Assembly: GCA_023544495.1 (NCBI GenBank)
Contig: JAMJFV010000108.1
Coordinates: 1-6,573, forward strand
Source of the DNA: ANME-2 cluster archaeon
GTDB lineage: Archaea > Halobacteriota > Methanosarcinia > Methanosarcinales > Methanocomedenaceae
Length of the DNA stretch: 6,573 bases
Reading direction: 5' to 3'
Below are positions 1 to 5,323 of this stretch, piece after piece. The notes under the pieces are model-generated. The model was not told the origin of the DNA and made no database searches. It saw only the letters and a list, made by a program, of their open reading frames with translations. The translations under genes and the position numbers were made by a program. Each line of letters opens with the position of its first letter. The stretch's first letter is position 1.

Positions 1-40
1 CGAATACCTGGCTGAACTCGACATCAAGGCCAGGTATTCG
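1..40. repeat. 12-bp perfect inverted repeat with misoriented uvrB segment
   Basis: Arms CGAATACCTGGC (1-12) and GCCAGGTATTCG (29-40) are exact reverse complements around a 16-base spacer. The plus strand from base 2 translates as EYLAELDIKARY, which is what UvrB should contain after LTKRMAEDLT, yet the gene lies on the minus strand, where the same stretch reads EYLALMSSSARYS. The segment is therefore reversed relative to its gene. Either a fold-back joined the two strands at a short natural inverted repeat (ATACCTGGC/GCCAGGTAT), or a tiny inversion occurred. Confidence 0.85.
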
Positions 41-1419
41 GTCAGGTCTTCAGCCATCCGCTTGGTCAGGGTAGTGACCAGGACGCGCCCGTCTGTATCC
101 ACTTCGCGCCTGACCTCTCCGATCAGGTCGTCTACCTGTCCTTCCACGGGCCGCAGGGTAACTTCAGGATCTACCAGCCCGGTGGGCCTGATTATCTGTT
201 CTACCACCCTGATGCTGTTTTCCAGTTCAAAATCACCGGGGGTGGCCGAGACATATATGGTCTGCCCCGCTCGTTTGCGAAACTCATCGATCCTGAGCGG
301 CCTGTTGTCATAGGCGCTGGGCAGCCTGAAACCGTTTGCTACCAGCGCGTCCTTACGGGCGCGGTCTCCATTGTGCATCCCCTGTATCTGGGGGAGGGTA
401 ACATGGCTTTCGTCAAGTATGACAATATAATCCTCGGGAAAGAAATCAAGCAGTGTATAGGGAGGCTCTCCGGGTGAGCGGCCTTCCATATGTGCGCTGT
501 AGTTCTCGATACCGGAACAGTATCCGATCTCGCGCATCATTTCAATATCGAACCGTGTCCTCTGTTCCAGTCGCTGTGCTTCCAAAAGTTTCCCCACGGA
601 ACGGAACCGTTCAACTTCAATTTCCAGTTCCGCTTCTATTGAGACGATAGCTTTTTCGATGGTATCGGCGGGCATGACATAGTGCCGGGCAGGGTATATT
701 GCAGCGCGCTGGAGGTCATGCAGGGTATGACCTGTCAGCGGGTCGAATTCGGTTATACGTTCCACTTCATCGCCGAACAATTCTATGCGCAATCCCTGGT
801 TTGACATGGCGGGAAAGACTTCTATGGTATCGCCCCGCACCCTGAAATTGCCCTGCGTAAAATCCAGGTCATTGCGCTCGTACTGGATATCTACCAGCGC
901 GGCCTGGATAAATTTTCGTTCGATATGCTGGCCCACATCGAGCACCAGGGTCATGCTGCGCCACTCTTCCGGACTGCCCAGGCCGTAGATACAGGATACG
1001 CTTGCCACCACGACCACATCCCGTCGTTCAATGAGCGAGCGGGTAGTGGCAAGCCTGAGTTTTTCTATTTCTTCATTGATGTGTGCATCTTTTTCAATAT
1101 AGGTATCTGTGGTGGGCAAATAGGCTTCTGGCTGGTAATAATCATAATAACTGACAAAGTATTCCACAGCATTCTCAGGGAAGAACTCTTTGAACTCGCT
1201 GTACAATTGAGCAGCAAGGGTCTTGTTATGAGCAATGACCAGGGTGGGACGCTGAACTTTTTCGACAACCTTGGCTGCGGTGAAGGTCTTGCCCGAGCCT
1301 GTGACCCCGAGAAGGGTCTGGTGCCGTTCACCTGACCTTAGTCCTTCTGACAGGGAATCTATGGCCGGCCCCTGGTCACCTGTTGGCTGGAATTCCGATA
1401 CTACTTTGAACGCGGGCAT
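1..1419 (-). CDS. uvrB: UvrABC excinuclease subunit B, 3' part missing (window edge)
   Basis: UvrB is the DNA-damage-verifying helicase-like subunit of cytoplasmic nucleotide excision repair; it is loaded by UvrA and then recruits UvrC for incision. The ATG at 1419 is directly preceded by an in-frame TAA, which fixes the start; no clear Shine-Dalgarno lies upstream, so the message may be leaderless. Visible motifs: Walker A GVTGSGKT at residues 38-45; the tyrosine-rich damage-binding beta-hairpin FVSYYDYYQPEAY at 88-100; Walker B-type DESH at 336-339; SATPGDFE starting at 391; and the helicase motif region TLTKRMAEDLTEYLA ending near 464. The family is usually about 660-680 residues, so roughly a third (rest of helicase domain 2 and the UvrC-binding tail) is missing. 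Residues 465-473 (LMSSSARYS) do not fit the family, because bases 1-40 appear inverted or chimeric. The gene looks more GC-rich than its neighbours, which fits the accepted bacterial origin of archaeal uvr genes. The identification is secure. Confidence 0.96.
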   Translation of the reverse strand, partial: MPAFKVVSEFQPTGDQGPAIDSLSEGLRSGERHQTLLGVTGSGKTFTAAKVVEKVQRPTLVIAHNKTLAAQLYSEFKEFFPENAVEYFVSYYDYYQPEAYLPTTDTYIEKDAHINEEIEKLRLATTRSLIERRDVVVVASVSCIYGLGSPEEWRSMTLVLDVGQHIERKFIQAALVDIQYERNDLDFTQGNFRVRGDTIEVFPAMSNQGLRIELFGDEVERITEFDPLTGHTLHDLQRAAIYPARHYVMPADTIEKAIVSIEAELEIEVERFRSVGKLLEAQRLEQRTRFDIEMMREIGYCSGIENYSAHMEGRSPGEPPYTLLDFFPEDYIVILDESHVTLPQIQGMHNGDRARKDALVANGFRLPSAYDNRPLRIDEFRKRAGQTIYVSATPGDFELENSIRVVEQIIRPTGLVDPEVTLRPVEGQVDDLIGEVRREVDTDGRVLVTTLTKRMAEDLTEYLALMSSSARYS

Positions 1420-1491
1420 TTACTGGAGATTATGGTAAAGAGAGGTATTAAAAGGTAGGTTGGTAGCCCTGTCCTGTATATCTTGCCGAGG

Positions 1492-1521
1492 ATACTTATA
1501 TCGTATATAACGTATAAGTAT
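1492..1521. promoter_or_regulatory. 30-bp dyad with TATATA core, candidate uvrB promoter/operator
   Basis: Perfect 9-bp arms ATACTTATA (1492-1500) and TATAAGTAT (1513-1521) surround a symmetric TATATA core (1504-1509), with three mismatched pairs between arms and core. The site starts 73 bases upstream of the uvrB start and 228 bases upstream of the opposing gene. Its AT-rich core could itself be a TATA element, so a protein bound here could control uvrB. The symmetry is seen directly; the function is inferred. Confidence 0.45.
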
Positions 1522-1616
1522 GCTCAGGGTAATCCCACCAGGTGAGGATTTTCTTGTCCGGGAAAGGTAAATGTGGGGAAATTATTACAAATAATTAAAT
1601 ACTATCTGATGTTATA

Positions 1617-1637
1617 AACATGGAATGGTTACATGTT
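1617..1637. promoter_or_regulatory. 21-bp operator-like dyad AACATG-N9-CATGTT
   Basis: Arms AACATG (1617-1622) and CATGTT (1632-1637) are exact complements. Two further pairs match inside (AA at 1624-1625 with TT at 1629-1630), giving 8 matching pairs of 10 around a centre at 1627. This resembles a dimeric helix-turn-helix regulator site, about 110 bases upstream of the inositol-phosphate synthase start. No regulator gene is adjacent, so the binding protein is unknown. Confidence 0.35.
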
Positions 1638-1665
1638 ATTTCGAAAAAACAGGCAAATTTCAAAT

Positions 1666-1673
1666 AATTATAA
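1666..1673 (+). promoter_or_regulatory. TATA-box candidate for the inositol-phosphate synthase operon
   Basis: AATTATAA resembles an archaeal TATA box. Transcription would be expected to begin roughly 25 bases downstream, leaving a 5' leader of about 50 bases before the GTG start, consistent with a message that carries a Shine-Dalgarno. Several other AT-rich stretches nearby could serve instead, so this is a tentative choice. Confidence 0.3.
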
Positions 1674-1732
1674 CACGTTATGTGTGATTCATATTTTTGA
1701 TAATGGCGGACTGTCCCATTAATACGTTGTAC

Positions 1733-1740
1733 GAGGAGGA
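1733..1740 (+). promoter_or_regulatory. Strong Shine-Dalgarno deciding a GTG start
   Basis: GAGGAGGA contains GGAGG at 1735-1739. The TTG at 1743 would lie only 3 bases after it, too close for normal initiation, whereas the in-frame GTG at 1749 lies 9 bases after it. The GTG is therefore preferred as the start of the inositol-phosphate synthase. Confidence 0.75.
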
Positions 1741-1748
1741 TATTGTTT

Positions 1749-2852
1749 GTGGATAAAATTAAAATTGCAATTGTAGGTCTTGGAAATTGCGCCAGTTCCC
1801 TGCTTCAGGGAATTGAGTATTATAGGAACAATGACAGCAATAGTGTTAATGGACTCATGCATTGGGACCTTGGAGGCTACCTGCCTTATGATATTGAGGT
1901 CGTTGCAGCTTTTGATATTGATAAACGGAAAGTAGGAAAGGATGTATCAGAGGCCATATTTGAAAAACCCAATTGTACAACCGTGTTTTGCAGAGATATC
2001 CCCTGGACGGGCGTGAAGGTGGTTATGGGACAGGTGCTGGACGGCGTATCAGAACACATGAGCAAGTATGATGACAAGGTCACGTTTATTGTCTCTGATG
2101 AGAAGGAGTCCTCGAAAGAAGAGATCGTAGCTATATTGAACGGTTCCAAAGCCGAGATACTTTTGAATTACTGTCCCGTAGGTTCTGAACAGGCTTCAAA
2201 GTTCTATGCAGAATGTGCCCTGGAGGCCAGAGTGGCGTTTATAAACAACATGCCTGTCTTCATTGCAAGTAACCCGGAATGGTCTAACAGGTTCAAGGAA
2301 AAAGGCATACCCATAATAGGCGATGATATAAAAGCGCAGATAGGGGCTACCATTACCCACCGGACCCTGGTTGACCTGTTCAGAAAACGCGGAGTGAAGA
2401 TCGAAAGGACATACCAGTTAAACACGGGGGGAAATACTGATTTTCTTAATATGCTCAACAGGGATAGGCTTGCTTCCAAAAAGACGTCAAAGACCGAATC
2501 GGTGCAATCTGTGCTGTCCGAGAGACTTGATGATGAGAATATCCATATCGGTCCCAGTGATTATGTCCCGTGGCAAAATGATAACAAGGTCTGCTATTTG
2601 AGGATCGAGGGCAAGCTGTTCGGTGATGTGCCCATGAACCTGGAATTGCGGCTGTCTGTAGAGGATTCACCAAACTCTGCGGGAGTGGTGGTAGATGCCA
2701 TACGTTGCTGCAAACTGGCTCTTGACAGGGGTGTAGGCGGGATACTATATTCCCCGTCATCATATTTCATGAAGTACCCGCCTGAGCAGCATTCCGATAC
2801 TGAGGCGTACCAGTTGACAGAAGATTTCATCAATGGCGGAAGAGCGAACTGA
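1749..2852 (+). CDS. Inositol-3-phosphate synthase (archaeal/actinobacterial type)
   Basis: This enzyme (EC 5.5.1.4) converts glucose 6-phosphate to inositol 3-phosphate (also named L-myo-inositol 1-phosphate) with tightly bound NAD, in the cytoplasm. In archaea the product feeds inositol-headgroup ether lipids and, in some thermophiles, inositol-based solutes. The 367-residue protein begins with a Rossmann NAD-binding loop, VGLGNCASS at 9-17. The family signatures follow: NTGGNTDFLNM (225-235), SKKTSKT (243-249) with lysines at the place where the family has catalytic ones, GPSDYVPW (268-275), DSPNSAG (306-312) and FMKYPPEQ (340-347). The pattern matches the short mycobacterial and Archaeoglobus-type enzymes rather than the longer eukaryotic ones. 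The length is normal and all motifs look intact. A TTG at 1743 is possible but its spacing from the ribosome site is poor. A small gene follows 38 bases downstream and is probably cotranscribed. Confidence 0.95.
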   Translation: MDKIKIAIVGLGNCASSLLQGIEYYRNNDSNSVNGLMHWDLGGYLPYDIEVVAAFDIDKRKVGKDVSEAIFEKPNCTTVFCRDIPWTGVKVVMGQVLDGVSEHMSKYDDKVTFIVSDEKESSKEEIVAILNGSKAEILLNYCPVGSEQASKFYAECALEARVAFINNMPVFIASNPEWSNRFKEKGIPIIGDDIKAQIGATITHRTLVDLFRKRGVKIERTYQLNTGGNTDFLNMLNRDRLASKKTSKTESVQSVLSERLDDENIHIGPSDYVPWQNDNKVCYLRIEGKLFGDVPMNLELRLSVEDSPNSAGVVVDAIRCCKLALDRGVGGILYSPSSYFMKYPPEQHSDTEAYQLTEDFINGGRAN

Positions 2853-2890
2853 GCCGGGCTTTACAGGCTGTTGAATTCAAGAACAGGACC

Positions 2891-3181
2891 ATGTCTGGGG
2901 AACGGAAAGTTATCCTTGTTAAGAAATTAGTGAATAAACGCATCGGCTGTACCTGTGGAGTGGCTGTGGTGCCGGCAGACCCCTCGCCTGAAGTAAGCGA
3001 GGCCATTAAGAGAGTGGCCAGGGAATCTGGAGCAGGTTTCCGTATTATTGATGCATCGGTGCATCCAGAGGTAATTTCAAAGTACCATATCAGGGAATTA
3101 CCTGCTGTTTTGATAGAAGAAAAGGTATACGAGGCTGATGAAGGGATCCTACGGGAAGTGCTGGTTGGAGTCTCCAGGTGA
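2891..3181 (+). CDS. Small thioredoxin-fold-like protein with CxC motif, unknown function
   Basis: This is a 96-residue soluble protein with no signal peptide or membrane segment. The C-terminal half reads like a thioredoxin/glutaredoxin fold: a helix around 33-46, a strand FRIIDAS (50-56), a short helix HPEVISKYHI (58-67), then LPAVLIEEKVY (70-80), where Pro71 sits at the cis-proline position. The usual CxxC is not where the first helix starts (the sequence there is ADPSP). Instead a CTC motif (Cys20, Cys22) precedes the hydrophobic VAVV strand. It may be a divergent redox protein using CxC, a metal-binding variant, or a non-catalytic relative. It starts 38 bases after the inositol-phosphate synthase stop, on the same strand, so cotranscription is likely. 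The ATG has only a weak ribosome site (CAGGAC); no alternative start is better. A T5 run at 3201-3205 may help end the transcript. The fold is inferred from the sequence pattern and the function is not recognised. Confidence 0.75.
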   Translation: MSGERKVILVKKLVNKRIGCTCGVAVVPADPSPEVSEAIKRVARESGAGFRIIDASVHPEVISKYHIRELPAVLIEEKVYEADEGILREVLVGVSR

Positions 3182-3307
3182 AATGGAGCTAAACACTGGA
3201 TTTTTGTGTGTAAACAGGCGATGATGGTGGTTATTCTAAGACATTGCTAAAAAAATGTTATTCGCCCATCATTTCATATGGAAAAATACGATACAAAGGT
3301 TATATTC

Positions 3308-3338
3308 AATTGACAGGCCAGAATATACCCGGTCAATT
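3308..3338. promoter_or_regulatory. Inverted repeat in the leader of the molybdopterin lipoprotein gene
   Basis: AATTGAC (3308-3314) pairs exactly with GTCAATT (3332-3338). After one mismatch the stem continues with GG (3316-3317) to CC (3329-3330). The spacer contains the AT-rich GAATATA. It lies 60 bases upstream of the ATG, in a position suited to an operator or a leader hairpin. Nothing in the sequence says which. Confidence 0.3.
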
Positions 3339-3398
3339 CCGTGAAACCAATGGAAAGACATATTGCTCATTGAAAAGGGTTATTTATTGAGGGAGAAC

Positions 3399-4058
3399 AT
3401 GAACCTTTGCACCAGTGCGATCATGTGTTTGGTGGTACTAACTGCTGTTTCCGGGTGCCTGTCAAATACAGAAAAGATCGACGATTACGGGAATGAGACC
3501 GAAGCTACGGAATACCAGGGGATACGATTAACTCCCATTAGCAGGCAGCGCAATAATGCTATAGAGGGAACTCAATACATCAACAAAGATACTTACCGGC
3601 TGCACATAGCTGGACTGGTGAAAAAGCCGGCAAATCTTACCTATGACCAGATACTTGCGTATCCTTCAACGTCAAAAGTGGTCGACCTGAACTGCGTGGA
3701 AGGGTGGGATTTTACCGCAAAATGGACCGGGGTTCTGTTCAGGACATTGATCAACGACTCGGTGGTCAGTGAAAATGCCACAGAAGTGATATTCTACTCT
3801 GCGGATGGATATTCAACTTCACATGACCTTGATTTCCTGATGGATAATGATATTATTCTTGCTTACAAGATAAATGACGTGACCCTGCCTCATAGCAGAG
3901 GATTTCCCCTGCAGCTGGTTGCTGAGGATAAATATGGGTATAAGTGGGCCAAATGGATAACCCGTATCGAAATTACGAATACGGAGTACAGGGGGTTCTG
4001 GGAAAGCAGGGGGTATAATGACAGAGCTGATGTGGGCGGGCCTGCCTTTGAACGATGA
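3399..4058 (+). CDS. Lipoprotein of the sulfite-oxidase molybdopterin family
   Basis: This is a 219-residue protein with a lipoprotein signal: hydrophobic residues 8-17, then VSGC with the lipid-accepting Cys20. It would be anchored on the outer face of the cytoplasmic membrane. Residues about 55-195 match the oxidoreductase molybdopterin-binding domain: Cys99 in DLNCVEGW is the expected molybdenum ligand, followed by FYSADGYS (132-139), RGFPLQLVAEDKYGYKWAKW (167-186) and GFWESRGYND (199-208). The substrate cannot be told; relatives include sulfite oxidases and the MsrP catalytic subunit. No heme or membrane partner is adjacent. Oddly, there is no twin-arginine motif, although cofactor-loaded enzymes of this family usually use Tat export. 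ATG at 3399 is chosen because it directly precedes the hydrophobic core and GAGG (3389-3392) is 6 bases upstream. In-frame TTGs at 3387 and 3363 would add basic residues to an otherwise uncharged signal n-region. Confidence 0.88.
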   Translation: MNLCTSAIMCLVVLTAVSGCLSNTEKIDDYGNETEATEYQGIRLTPISRQRNNAIEGTQYINKDTYRLHIAGLVKKPANLTYDQILAYPSTSKVVDLNCVEGWDFTAKWTGVLFRTLINDSVVSENATEVIFYSADGYSTSHDLDFLMDNDIILAYKINDVTLPHSRGFPLQLVAEDKYGYKWAKWITRIEITNTEYRGFWESRGYNDRADVGGPAFER

Positions 4059-4223
4059 AACGATAACCATATAGATGAACAGCTATGGAAAAGTGTAATG
4101 TATACCCGGGTGGGTCGGGATATATGAACGATAGGTCGGGTGTGGAATTCTCACGGGTTCCCTCTTCCTTTTTTATCAGGACCGCCGCCGGTTATACATC
4201 ATATCTGAAACATGTACGGTACT
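4059..4223. other. Convergent intergenic spacer
   Basis: These 165 bases separate the two convergent lipoprotein genes. The only clear features are a pyrimidine-rich stretch ending in six T residues (4169-4174), and short repeated words GAACGAT (4050-4056, 4126-4132) and GGTCGGG (4113-4119, 4134-4140). No gene is supported here. Confidence 0.6.
4161..4175 (+). terminator. Candidate T-rich terminator of the molybdopterin lipoprotein gene
   Basis: CCTCTTCCTTTTTTA lies about 100 bases after the stop codon on the plus strand. Archaeal RNA polymerase can terminate at U-rich tracts without a hairpin, so this is a reasonable 3' end before the convergent gene. No stable stem was recognised next to it. 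Confidence 0.35.
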
Positions 4224-5048
4224 TCATACAACTGTTATCTTCTGCCTGGAAGGAGTATCACTATTTTTCAGGCTGAAATTGTAGGTACCTTTTTCATTGA
4301 ACATATAGACATGATACCTCATATATGCGATATCGATCGGTTCTTCCCATAATCCATCATCACTTATCAGGAGCCGGTGAATCTTTTTGATCTCGCGGTT
4401 CTGCCATTTGATAGTTGTTCCTGCAGGAATCATCAGATCCATGGGCAGTGAGAAACGATTGAGCGAGAACTCACTTGTATATTCAGCAGGTTCATTCATG
4501 TACATATCAGGTCTCAGATATGCTTCCACTATTCCAAACTGAAACTCACCATACTCCAAACAGGTCAATGCTACGTCCATATTTGAAAAATCGGTTCGGG
4601 TAGGATCAAATTCCGCATACGATCCGGCAAGCCGGTATGCCTCCAGTGCATGTTCATATTGTGTTGCAATGTATTGATTTTCGGGAGATACGTGGAACTT
4701 CTTAAGTTCGGTTTGAGCTTCCTGTGCATCTTCTTTCAGGGGTTTGCCCCAATTTCCGGTCCGCTCAATAATAGTGGTCTGACTTCGTATTGAATTCATA
4801 GAACCCGGTATCCATGCCATGAACTCTTCGTCATCATATGGTCCCGCAACAATCGAAGTGGGGGAAGCTGTCGGTGTTGAATCTTGTATTGCCTCATCAT
4901 CATTGTGTCCGAGCTCTTCAGCAGGCGCAACAGTAGGCTTTCTTTCATGTTCGTAAGGCTCGACTTCATATTCTGAAACACAACCCAAAGTAGCCATTAA
5001 TAATAAAATAACTACTAATTCAATGATCACGTTTTTCTTAAGATTCAT
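4224..5048 (-). CDS. Lipoprotein with C-terminal cupredoxin-like domain
   Basis: This is a 274-residue exported lipoprotein: basic N-terminus MNLKKN, hydrophobic segment 7-21, then TLGC with lipid-accepting Cys23. A polar Thr/Pro/Ser/acidic linker (about 24-70) follows, then a helix-prone middle (about 90-165) not recognised as a family. Residues about 196-274 look like a cupredoxin: IPAGTTIKWQN, a His (about 224) in IHRLLISDDGLW, MFNEKGTYNFSL, and a final ITVV strand. The C-x-H-x-M ligand loop expected after GTYNFSL is replaced by KNSDTPSRQ, so a normal type 1 copper site seems absent. ATG at 5048 is chosen over an in-frame TTG at 5066 because AGAGGT lies 8 bases upstream of the ATG and would otherwise fall inside the coding region. 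It converges with the molybdopterin lipoprotein, 165 bases apart. Function unknown; redox or structural roles are possible. Confidence 0.8.
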   Translation of the reverse strand: MNLKKNVIIELVVILLLMATLGCVSEYEVEPYEHERKPTVAPAEELGHNDDEAIQDSTPTASPTSIVAGPYDDEEFMAWIPGSMNSIRSQTTIIERTGNWGKPLKEDAQEAQTELKKFHVSPENQYIATQYEHALEAYRLAGSYAEFDPTRTDFSNMDVALTCLEYGEFQFGIVEAYLRPDMYMNEPAEYTSEFSLNRFSLPMDLMIPAGTTIKWQNREIKKIHRLLISDDGLWEEPIDIAYMRYHVYMFNEKGTYNFSLKNSDTPSRQKITVV

Positions 5049-5056
5049 TTTTCTAT

Positions 5057-5062
5057 ACCTCT
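5057..5062 (-). promoter_or_regulatory. Shine-Dalgarno deciding the ATG start of the cupredoxin-like lipoprotein
   Basis: On the minus strand AGAGGT lies 8 bases before the ATG at 5048. It falls within the coding sequence that a TTG start at 5066 would require. This favours the shorter protein, whose n-region also looks like a normal signal peptide. Confidence 0.6.
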
Positions 5063-5133
5063 TCAAAAATATATACTATATTGTACTATCCCTGTTTTTG
5101 TTTAAATAAATTGTGAATATTGCAGATTAAGTC

Positions 5134-5309
5134 CCGAATGTTTTGATTTATACATTGCAGGAAAAATTTGATAAATCAAGTGTTTATTTGCATTGAATGA
5201 TGTCGCATATGACGTCATACGTGAAATGAGACGAACATCTCTTGCAGTCAGAGAGTATATAGACCGAATGCAAAATTATGTTTCGTGCAGGAAAGATAGG
5301 ACAGTGTTT
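5134..5309 (+). repeat. Diverged direct repeat CCGAATG-N15-TGCAGGAAA-N-AGTGTTT
   Basis: Copy 1 spans 5134-5185 and copy 2 spans 5264-5309. In both, CCGAATG is followed after exactly 15 bases by TGCAGGAAA, and then by AGTGTTT after 14 bases (copy 1) or 8 bases (copy 2). A third CCGAATG at 5328-5334 follows a TATATAA. The matched blocks are separated by unrelated bases, which suggests preserved binding sites or an old duplication. They lie upstream of the PLP enzyme. Confidence 0.55.
5208..5219. promoter_or_regulatory. 12-bp perfect palindrome TATGACGTCATA
   Basis: TATGACGTCATA is fully self-complementary, sits between the two copies of the direct repeat, and is about 160 bases from one gene and 207 from the other. 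It is a plausible site for a dimeric transcription factor acting on either divergent promoter. No regulator gene is present in the window. Confidence 0.4.
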
Positions 5310-5316
5310 GGCATAA

Positions 5317-5323
5317 TATATAA
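5317..5323 (+). promoter_or_regulatory. TATA-box candidate for the PLP enzyme gene
   Basis: TATATAA lies about 100 bases before the ATG, with a CCGAATG word 4 bases downstream. A similar pair, TATATA (5256-5261) then CCGAATG (5264-5270), lies further upstream. Either could be the promoter. The predicted leader would be 70 bases or longer, enough for regulation in the untranslated region. Confidence 0.35.

Larger units (their letters stand above)
1420..1748. other. Divergent intergenic region between uvrB and inositol-phosphate synthase
   Basis: No gene is supported in these 329 bases. The part next to uvrB is mixed in composition and the rest is AT-rich. It holds two dyads (1492-1521 and 1617-1637), a TATA-like candidate near 1666-1673, a 10-bp direct repeat CAAATAATTA (1588-1597 and 1661-1670), and a strong ribosome binding site at 1733-1740. 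Both flanking genes are presumably transcribed outward from here. Confidence 0.7.

Noticed and set aside
62..1335. Open frames on the plus strand across 62-313, 453-650, 785-988 and 925-1335
   Set aside because: They lie antisense to the clear uvrB gene, have no ribosome sites or recognisable motifs, and their translations are low-complexity shadows.
1588..1670. Direct repeat CAAATAATTA (1588-1597 and 1661-1670)
   Set aside because: It is a 10-bp AT-only-rich word in an AT-rich region, so chance is a fair explanation; kept only as a note in the intergenic entry.
1886..2833. Minus-strand open frames inside the inositol-phosphate synthase gene
   Set aside because: The plus-strand frame carries complete family motifs; the antisense frames have no motifs and no start signals.
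3221..3272. Inverted repeat ATGATGG / CCATCAT as a terminator after the thioredoxin-like gene
   Set aside because: The loop is 38 bases, the stem only 7 bp and there is no T-run directly after it, so a functional hairpin is unlikely.
3819..4070. Minus-strand open frame of 83 residues
   Set aside because: It is antisense to the conserved C-terminal part of the molybdopterin-family gene and shows no features of its own.
4050..4140. Short repeats GAACGAT and GGTCGGG in the convergent spacer, considered as an array
   Set aside because: Each occurs only twice, with different offsets (76 and 21 bases) and no regular unit, so this is not a CRISPR or tandem array.
4085..4276. A 63-residue plus-strand open frame starting after the molybdopterin lipoprotein
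   Set aside because: It overlaps the end of the minus-strand lipoprotein, has no clear ribosome site, and contains the candidate T-rich terminator. No recognisable domain.
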